Source of the DNA: JBDHRG01 sp039807445
GTDB lineage: Bacteria; Pseudomonadota; Gammaproteobacteria; Competibacterales; Competibacteraceae
DNA length: 14,984 bases
Assembly (NCBI GenBank): GCA_039807445.1
Contig: JBDHRG010000098.1
Location: forward strand, 1-14,984
Reading direction: 5' to 3'
The translations under genes were made by a program, and so were the position numbers. The notes beneath the pieces were generated by a model. It was given only the letters and a program-made list of their open reading frames with translations. It had not been told where the DNA came from and made no database searches. Every line of letters starts with the position of its first letter. Positions within the stretch are counted from its first letter, which is position 1. Positions 9,495 to 14,984 of this stretch are shown here, piece by piece.

Positions 9495-9541
9495 TCTGAA
9501 GCCGGATGCGGCGTGCCCGCACCGTCAGAGGGAGCAGCAAC

Positions 9542-10384
9542 ATGAACGCACCGATCCGTACCGCCCTGTCGTTCGCCGTGCTCTGTGCGCTGGCGGGCTC
9601 CGCCGCCGCCGCGCCGTTCACCTTCAGCACCGGCGACCCGGACGGACGGATCGCCACCGGCTCGCGCTCCTCGAGCCCCGGCAAGATCGAGATCGAGTCG
9701 GGTGACGATTTCATCCTGAGCGAGCGAACCCGGCTCGACGGCGCCAGCTTCACCGGCTTGTTGCCGGCCGGCGCCAACGTCGATCGGGTCACGGTCGAGA
9801 TCTACCGCGTGTTCCCGAAGGATTCCGATACCACGCGCACGCCGGCCGTGCCGACGCGGGTCAACTCGCCTTCGGACGTCGAGCTCGACGGGCGCGACAG
9901 CGGCGTCGCCGGCGAGCTGTCGTTCACGCTGACGCTGCTGGACCCGAACTTCACCGCCGCCAACTCGGTGCTGAACGGCATCCATCCGCTGCCGAACCAG
10001 ACCACCGGCGGCGAGGGACCGGCAAGCGGGCAGGAAGTGCGCTTCGACATCGATTTCCTGAAGCCGCTGCTGCTCGACCCCGACCACTACTTCTTCGTGC
10101 CGCAGGTCGGGCTCGACAACGGCGACTTCCTGTGGCTGTCGGCACCGCGGCCGATCGTGGCACCGGGCACGCCGTTCGCGCCCGATCTGCAGAGCTGGAT
10201 CCGCGACCAGGACCTGGACCCCGACTGGCTGCGCGTCGGCACCGACATCATCGGCGGCACTCCGGCACCGACCTTCAACGCCGTGTTCGCGCTGCGCGGT
10301 GCGACGATTCCCGAACCCGCGACGCTGGCGCTGCTGGCGGCGGGCCTCGCCGGCCTGCGCCGGCGGCGGGCCGGCCCGCGCTGA
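9542..10384 (+). CDS. Secreted PEP-CTERM sorting domain protein of unknown function
   Basis: The 280-residue protein has a Sec signal peptide (residues 1 to about 24: basic start, hydrophobic FAVLCALAG, then SAAAA before PFTF). It ends with a complete PEP-CTERM tripartite signal from residue 256: IPEPATLALLAAGLAGL followed by RRRR and a stop. Proteins with this tail are exported, processed by an exosortase at the inner membrane and often end up in the exopolysaccharide matrix. The mature part begins FTFSTGDPDGRIATGS, is rich in Asp, Gly and Pro and has no catalytic motif I recognise, so no function is assigned. GAGGGAG at 9528-9534 lies seven bases before the ATG; an upstream in-frame start at 9506 would disrupt the signal peptide. 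A sigma-54 promoter precedes it. No exosortase gene is in the window. The gene is convergent with the DUF815 gene. Confidence 0.9.
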   Translation: MNAPIRTALSFAVLCALAGSAAAAPFTFSTGDPDGRIATGSRSSSPGKIEIESGDDFILSERTRLDGASFTGLLPAGANVDRVTVEIYRVFPKDSDTTRTPAVPTRVNSPSDVELDGRDSGVAGELSFTLTLLDPNFTAANSVLNGIHPLPNQTTGGEGPASGQEVRFDIDFLKPLLLDPDHYFFVPQVGLDNGDFLWLSAPRPIVAPGTPFAPDLQSWIRDQDLDPDWLRVGTDIIGGTPAPTFNAVFALRGATIPEPATLALLAAGLAGLRRRRAGPR

Positions 10385-10435
10385 AGCCGCCGGCCTGCGG
10401 ATCGGGCTTTGCGCGGCGATCCGATCGGCTCGGCA

Positions 10436-11326
10436 TCAGCCCTCCAGCGCGTGCCGCCCGACCCAGTCGCGTGCGAACTGCCAGGCGACGCGGCCGCTGC
10501 GCGAGCCGCGCGTCAGCGCGTAGCGCAGCGCCTCGGCGCGGGCCGCTTCGTCGAGACCGCCGGCGTGGCCGAGTTGGTCCAGCCAGTAGGCGACGACTTC
10601 GAGGTATTCGTCCTGCTTGAAGGGGTGGAACGACAGCCACAGCCCGAAGCGCTCGGACAGCGAGATCTTCTCCTCGACCGCCTCGCCGTGGTGGAGCTCG
10701 CCTTCGGCGGTGACCTGGCTGGCCTGGTTGTCGCGCATGTACTCGGGCAGCAGGTGGCGGCGGTTCGAGGTCGCGCACAGCAGCACGTTGTCGGGCGGGG
10801 CGGCGATCGAGCCGTCGAGCGTGGCCTTCAGCGCCTTGTAGCTCGAGTCCTCGGCCTCGAAGGAGAGGTCGTCGCAAAAGATCAGGAAGCGCTCCGACCG
10901 TCCTTCGAGCGCGCGGACGATCTCGGGCAGGTCGATCAGCTCGTGCTTGTCGACCTCGATCAGGCGCAGCCCCTGCGGCGCGTACTCGTTCAAGAGCGCC
11001 TTGATCAGCGACGACTTGCCGGTGCCGCGCGAGCCCCACAGCAGCACGTTGTTGGCCGGCACTCCCCTGACGAACTGGCGGATGTTGCGCTCGAGCAGCG
11101 CTTTCTGGCGATCGATGCAGCGCAGGTCGCGCAGCCGCAGCCGATGCGGCCGGGTCACGCCCTCGAGCCAGCCGCGCCCCTGCGCGCGGCGCCAGCGGAA
11201 GGCGATGCAGCGCTCCCAGTCCGGCCCGGCCGGGGGCGCGGGCAGCAGGCGCTCGACGCGCGCGAGCAGCGCATCGAAGCGGGCGAGCACGGCGTTCAGC
11301 GCGGTCGGTTCCATGTCGTCGTTCAC
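10436..11326 (-). CDS. AAA+ family ATPase, DUF815 type
   Basis: This 296-residue protein is recognised as a DUF815-family P-loop ATPase of unknown cellular role. Walker A is GSRGTGKSS (residues 98-106), preceded by ANNVLLW. Walker B is FLIFCDDLSF (147-156), followed by the family segment LKATLDGSI and a sensor-1-like LLCATSNRRHLLPEYM. The C-terminal part ends in AWQFARDWVGRHALEG. There is no signal peptide or membrane segment, so it is presumably cytoplasmic. Its GTG start at 11326 overlaps the response regulator TGA (GTGA); an ATG four codons later is an alternative. The overlap places it as last gene of a kinase-regulator-ATPase operon, though the family is usually not tied to two-component systems. 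It converges on the PEP-CTERM gene across 51 bases. Confidence 0.92.
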   Translation of the reverse strand: MNDDMEPTALNAVLARFDALLARVERLLPAPPAGPDWERCIAFRWRRAQGRGWLEGVTRPHRLRLRDLRCIDRQKALLERNIRQFVRGVPANNVLLWGSRGTGKSSLIKALLNEYAPQGLRLIEVDKHELIDLPEIVRALEGRSERFLIFCDDLSFEAEDSSYKALKATLDGSIAAPPDNVLLCATSNRRHLLPEYMRDNQASQVTAEGELHHGEAVEEKISLSERFGLWLSFHPFKQDEYLEVVAYWLDQLGHAGGLDEAARAEALRYALTRGSRSGRVAWQFARDWVGRHALEG

Positions 11327-11952
11327 GGCTTCTCGTCTCCGAGCAGGTCGAGCGCGAGCGCCATCTGGATCAGCTCCGACAGCGACTCGGCCTGCATCTT
11401 GTCCATCACCTTGGCGCGGTGCACCTCGACGGTCTTGCGGCTGACCTGCAGCGCGTCGGCGATGGCCTTGTTCGGCATGCCGCGGACCACCAGCGCCATC
11501 ACTTCGCGCTCGCGCGGCGTCAGCGACGCGTAGTACTCGTGGATGCCGCGGCGGCGCGCCAGCAGCTCGCGGCGGGCGCGGTCGCGCACCAGCGCATTGT
11601 GCACCGAATCGAGCAGCGACTGGTCGTTGAACGGCTTCTCGATGAAGTCGAGCGCGCCCTGCTTCATCGCCGCGACCGCCATCGGCACGTCACCGTGGCC
11701 GGTGATCACGATCACCGGCAGCTCGATGCCGTGCTCGGGCAGGCGGTGCTGCATCTGCAGCCCGCCCATGCCCGGCATGCGCACGTCGAGCAGCAGGCAG
11801 GCCGGGCGGCCCTCGTCGCGCCAGGCGGCGAAGAAATCCTGCGCGTTGGCGTAGGTGCGCGCGTCGAGACCGACCGAGTCGAGCAGCCATTTGAGCGAAT
11901 CGCGCAGCGCGGGGTCGTCGTCGACGACGTAGACCAGGGCGTCGGGGTTCAT
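11323..11952 (-). CDS. FixJ-family response regulator with LuxR-type DNA-binding domain
   Basis: A 209-residue transcriptional regulator. The receiver domain (about 1-125) has the acidic cluster DDD (11-13), the phosphoacceptor Asp56 in LLLDVRMPGMGG, Thr84 in VIVITGHGDVPMAV and Lys106 in FIEKPFND. A linker leads to a LuxR/FixJ helix-turn-helix (about 144-186): LTPREREVMALVVRGMPNK, then VSRKTVEVHRAKVMDKM. This is the FixJ/TodT/StyR arrangement, which normally activates sigma-70 promoters on phosphorylation; it lacks the AAA+ domain needed for sigma-54 activation. It lies 27 bases after the kinase gene and overlaps the ATPase gene. The partner is almost certainly that kinase. Targets are unknown; the divergent acyl-CoA genes are the nearest candidates. 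Confidence 0.94.
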   Translation of the reverse strand: MNPDALVYVVDDDPALRDSLKWLLDSVGLDARTYANAQDFFAAWRDEGRPACLLLDVRMPGMGGLQMQHRLPEHGIELPVIVITGHGDVPMAVAAMKQGALDFIEKPFNDQSLLDSVHNALVRDRARRELLARRRGIHEYYASLTPREREVMALVVRGMPNKAIADALQVSRKTVEVHRAKVMDKMQAESLSELIQMALALDLLGDEKP

Positions 11953-11979
11953 GGGCGCGGAGGCTTCATCGTCGGGGGA

Positions 11980-13896
11980 TCAGTCGACCGTCGGCAGCGT
12001 GAAGCTGAACACCGCGCCGCCGCCGGGCCGCGGCTCGGCCCACAGGTGGCCGCCGTGGGCTTCCATGATCGAGCGGCTGATCGACAGGCCGAGGCCGAGC
12101 CCCTTGGGCTTGGTGGTGTAGAAGGCTTCGAACGGGCGCTCGGGATCACCCTCGGGCAGCCCCGGGCCGCGGTCGCAGACGTGCACCGCGACCAGGCCGG
12201 CCGGCACCTGCTCGCAGCCGATGCGCACGCGCACCGGCTCGCGCGGCGAAGTCTCGGCGGCTTCGGCGTGCGCCGCGGCGTCGGCTTCGATCGCGTTGCG
12301 GATCAGGTTCAGCAGCACCTGCTCGATCTGGACCTTGTCGCCGAGCACCCGCGGCAGGCCCGCGCACGGATCGGCTTCGAGCGTCACGCCGTGGCGGCGC
12401 GCTTCGGGCAGGCAGAAGTGCACGATGCCGGCGACCAGCTCGGCGAGGTCGATCGGCGTGCGCTGGAATTCGCCCTTGCGCGCGAAGCCGCGCAGCCGCC
12501 TGATGATTTCGCTGGCACGCGCCGCCTGCTCGGTGACGCGCTCGAGCGCGCCGCGCAGCAGCGCCAGTCCCACCGGCGGCTCGGCGTCGATGCGCCGGAT
12601 CGCGCCGCGCGCATAGTTGACGATCGCCGCCAGCGGCTGGTTCAGCTCGTGCGCCAGCCCCGAGGCCATCTCGCCGAGCAGCACCAGGCGGCCGATGTGC
12701 GCCATCTCGGCCTGGGCGCGCAGCGCCTGCTCCTCGGCGTGCAGGCGGCGGCTGACATCGCGCGAGACGCTGATGATCTCGAGCAGCTCGCCGCTGGCCG
12801 GGTCGCGCAGCGTGCGGCTGGTGCTCTCGAGCCAGACGTAGTGCCCGTCCTTGTGCCGGTAGCGGTAGGTGGCGAGGTAGATGCCGCGGTCGTAGATCAC
12901 CGTGGGTGCGCGTTCGGCGTAGGCGCGCGCGTCGTCGGGGTGGAACAGCTCGACCGAGGACTTGCCGACGATCTCTTCGGGCGTGTAGCCGAGCAGCGCC
13001 TCGACCGCCGGCGAGGCGTAGAGGAAGGTCCAGTCCTGCGGCGCGTGGCGCGAGATGATGTCGGTCGACTGCTCGGTCAACAGGCGGTAGCGCGCCTCGG
13101 ACAGGCGCAGTAGCGCCTCGGTGCGGCGGCTTTCGCCGACGTCGCGGCCGAGCAGGAACACCCGCCCGAGCGCCGGCGCCGGCACGTAGGTCCACAGCAG
13201 CGTGTGCGGGCCGATCCGCGCCTCGGCGTCGCGGATCGGTTGCGCCGCGGCGAGCGCTTCGCGCGCCAGCTGCGCATGGCGCAGCGGCAGCATCAGGGCG
13301 GGGTCGGCGAGCTTCAGCCGCTCGAGCCAGCCCTCGACGGCGGCGTTGCGGTAGCCGGTGTGCCCCTCGGCGCCGCAGTCGAGCACCGGCTCGGGCAGCA
13401 GCACCGCGAAGGCGGCGAGCTGACGCTGCCAGTCTTCGCGCTCGGCTCGGCGCAGCGCCGCGGCGAACAGCGCCGCGAGCCGCTCGAGGAACAGCAGGCA
13501 GTCCTCGGCCCCGTCGGCGCTGAGCAGCAGGCCGATGTGCCCCCGCCCCAGCGCCAGCGCGACCACGCACGAAGCGTAGCCGCCGGCCATCGGCAGGCGA
13601 TCGCGCACCGCCGCGCTCAACAGCACCGGCCCCGATTCGCTGATCGCCGCCTCGAGCAGCGGTGCGATCTCCGGCGACGGGTTCCAGCCGCTGGCGGCGA
13701 GCGTTTCCCAGCCGGCCCGGCCCGGTGCGAACAGCACCGCCGGCCCGGCCATGCAGTCGGGCAGCGCCGCCGCCAGCGGCGCGAGCAGCGCCTCGGGGGT
13801 CTCGGCTTCGAGCGCGCGCAGGCCGAGGCGCGCGAGCAGCGCTTCGCGCGTCAGGGCGCGCGCGGCGCGCGCAGCGGGCAGGGCGGCGGGGTGCAT
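11980..13896 (-). CDS. Soluble GAF-PAS-PAS sensor histidine kinase
   Basis: The 638-residue protein has no transmembrane segment or signal peptide, so it should sense a cytoplasmic signal. In order: a GAF-like region (about 20-150), a first degenerate PAS-like region (about 155-255, around PVLDCGAEGHTGYRNAAVEGW), a clear PAS/PAC (about 265-385, SEARYRLLTEQSTDIISRH and YRHKDGHYVWLESTSRTL), a HisKA dimerisation domain with His416 in GLAHELNQPLAAI, and an HATPase with N box NLIRNAIEA (530-538), G1 DRGPGL (575-580), an F box near AFYTTK and G2 GLGLGLS (599-605). HELNQPL is the FixL/DctB-type H box. All catalytic elements are intact. No Shine-Dalgarno sequence is visible before the ATG, so the start is less certain. 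It partners the FixJ-type regulator just downstream. The ligand is unknown. Confidence 0.93.
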   Translation of the reverse strand: MHPAALPAARAARALTREALLARLGLRALEAETPEALLAPLAAALPDCMAGPAVLFAPGRAGWETLAASGWNPSPEIAPLLEAAISESGPVLLSAAVRDRLPMAGGYASCVVALALGRGHIGLLLSADGAEDCLLFLERLAALFAAALRRAEREDWQRQLAAFAVLLPEPVLDCGAEGHTGYRNAAVEGWLERLKLADPALMLPLRHAQLAREALAAAQPIRDAEARIGPHTLLWTYVPAPALGRVFLLGRDVGESRRTEALLRLSEARYRLLTEQSTDIISRHAPQDWTFLYASPAVEALLGYTPEEIVGKSSVELFHPDDARAYAERAPTVIYDRGIYLATYRYRHKDGHYVWLESTSRTLRDPASGELLEIISVSRDVSRRLHAEEQALRAQAEMAHIGRLVLLGEMASGLAHELNQPLAAIVNYARGAIRRIDAEPPVGLALLRGALERVTEQAARASEIIRRLRGFARKGEFQRTPIDLAELVAGIVHFCLPEARRHGVTLEADPCAGLPRVLGDKVQIEQVLLNLIRNAIEADAAAHAEAAETSPREPVRVRIGCEQVPAGLVAVHVCDRGPGLPEGDPERPFEAFYTTKPKGLGLGLSISRSIMEAHGGHLWAEPRPGGGAVFSFTLPTVD

Positions 13897-13923
13897 GGGC
13901 TCGGCTTGATCGACATCAGGGGC

Positions 13924-13953
13924 TTGTGCTGCGTTTTACGGCACCAGTATAAG
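13924..13953. promoter_or_regulatory. Candidate overlapping divergent -10 elements (kinase / hydratase genes)
   Basis: On the + strand TATAAG (13948-13953, 5/6) has a poor TTGTGC (13924-13929) 18 bases upstream. On the minus strand TATACT (13951-13946, 5/6) has no good -35. Good -10 boxes with poor -35 boxes are typical of activator-dependent promoters. Assigned by inspection only. Confidence 0.35.
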
Positions 13954-13957
13954 TAAA
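13935..13957. promoter_or_regulatory. Inverted repeat TTTAC-N13-GTAAA in the divergent region
   Basis: TTTAC (13935-13939) and GTAAA (13953-13957) are inverted arms 13 bases apart that enclose both candidate -10 boxes. A second, smaller symmetry, ACC-ACGTA-GGT, lies just to the right. Either could be an operator for the adjacent FixJ-type regulator or for another factor. Confidence 0.35.
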
Positions 13958-13992
13958 CCACGTAGGTCACATCAGTATTTGTACCAATCCCC

Positions 13993-14001
13993 GGGGGAGG
14001 A
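13993..14001 (+). promoter_or_regulatory. Strong Shine-Dalgarno of the hydratase-family gene
   Basis: GGGGGAGGA ends four bases before the ATG at 14006 and rules out the in-frame ATG at 13979, which lies upstream of it. Confidence 0.8.
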
Positions 14002-14005
14002 ACGC

Positions 14006-14788
<783 letters not shown>

Positions 14789-14838
14789 GCGGTGCCGGTC
14801 GCTCGCCGGTCCCGATCCTGGCCGGCGGCAACCCTGCA

Positions 14839-14879
14839 GGCGCCCCTACGGGCGTCCGAATCCGTATCGTGCGGATTCG
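14839..14879 (+). other. Two abutting stem-loops between the hydratase and synthetase genes
   Basis: Stem 1: GGCGCCC (14839-14845) pairs with GGGCGTC (14850-14856) with one G-U pair and a CTAC loop. Stem 2 starts at the next base: CGAATCCG (14857-14864) and CGGATTCG (14872-14879) are a perfect eight-base inverted repeat with a seven-base loop. No T tract follows either, so a terminator is not supported. An RNA processing/pausing structure or, for stem 2, a protein-binding palindrome 31 bases before the next ATG are alternatives. The rest of 14789-14910 shows nothing recognisable. Confidence 0.55.
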
Positions 14880-14910
14880 CAAACCCACGGAAGAGGACGG
14901 AACTCGACCC

Positions 14911-14984
14911 ATGACCAATCCCTACGCGTTCGGGCTGGACAAGAATCCGGCCAACTTCGTGCCGCTGTCGCCGCTGAGCTTCAT
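14911..14984 (+). CDS. Probable acyl-CoA synthetase (AMP-binding), 5' end only
   Basis: Twenty-four codons are visible before the window ends. The segment GLDKNPANFVPLSPLSF is the typical opening of AMP-binding acyl-CoA synthetases (medium-chain/DmdB-like group), which activate fatty or organic acids to CoA thioesters with ATP. No catalytic region is in view, so substrate cannot be inferred. The ATG at 14911 is preceded by AGAGGACGG (from 14892) at a rather long distance. It is co-directional with the hydratase-family gene, which would act on acyl-CoA substrates. Confidence 0.72.
   Translation, partial: MTNPYAFGLDKNPANFVPLSPLSF

Noticed and set aside
10399..10422. GGATCG/CGATCC hairpin between the convergent PEP-CTERM and DUF815 genes as a bidirectional terminator
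   Set aside because: The stem is only six base pairs with a 12-base loop and no T tract on either side; it is too weak to call.
11949..11969. Six-codon frame (MKPPRP) overlapping the response regulator start
   Set aside because: It is too short, has no Shine-Dalgarno support and is most likely chance, although its TGA overlaps the regulator ATG.
11419..13113. Long + strand frame opposite the kinase and regulator
   Set aside because: It is antisense to intact, motif-complete kinase and receiver domains and has no motif of its own.
11323..13896. The two-component system as PrsK/PrsR acting on the nearby sigma-54 promoter
   Set aside because: The regulator is FixJ-type with a LuxR helix-turn-helix and has no AAA+ sigma-54 interaction domain, and the kinase lacks membrane segments, so it cannot be the expected enhancer-binding pair.

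Overview
This window is a high-GC stretch of chromosome, most likely from a betaproteobacterium of the Rhodocyclales (Azoarcus/Thauera/Zoogloea-like). That placement is an inference from gene order, protein style, the GC-rich third codon positions and a PEP-CTERM/exosortase substrate with a sigma-54-type promoter. No rRNA, tRNA, CRISPR array, integrase or insertion sequence was seen, and no gene-free gap exceeds about 180 bases.

Left part (1-9374, all + strand) is a housekeeping run: a heptamer tandem array, then accA (fatty acid synthesis), tilS (tRNA-Ile lysidine modification), pyrG (CTP synthesis), kdsA (KDO for LPS), eno (glycolysis/RNA degradosome), ftsB (divisome), ispD and ispF (MEP isoprenoid pathway) and truD (tRNA pseudouridine 13). 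The ftsB-ispD-ispF-truD order is the one known from E. coli; there surE-pcm-nlpD-rpoS follows, whereas here a PEP-CTERM gene follows. Two junctions (ftsB/ispD and ispF/truD) are GTGA overlaps that imply translational coupling. The oddest point is that tilS has no stop codon: its reading frame runs straight into pyrG, giving one 1026-codon frame.

Middle part (9375-10384) holds a secreted PEP-CTERM protein of unknown function. A near-consensus sigma-54 promoter precedes it, with an inverted repeat about 65 bases further upstream, where an enhancer-binding activator would be expected to sit.

Right part: on the minus strand, reading leftward from 13896, lie a soluble GAF-PAS-PAS histidine kinase, a FixJ-type response regulator and a DUF815-type AAA+ ATPase. 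The regulator and ATPase genes overlap by GTGA. Divergent from the kinase, on the + strand, are an ECHDC3-like enoyl-CoA hydratase-family protein that lacks both canonical catalytic glutamates and the first 24 codons of a probable acyl-CoA synthetase. The 109-base divergent region carries a TTTAC/GTAAA inverted repeat and weak promoter elements. A plausible reading is that the two-component system senses a cytoplasmic signal and controls the acyl-CoA genes, but only the arrangement supports this.

Most of the window is ordinary. The items most worth following up are the tilS-pyrG read-through, the sigma-54/inverted-repeat arrangement before the PEP-CTERM gene, the non-canonical hydratase with its divergent two-component system, and the heptamer array with its inverted copy at the tilS start.
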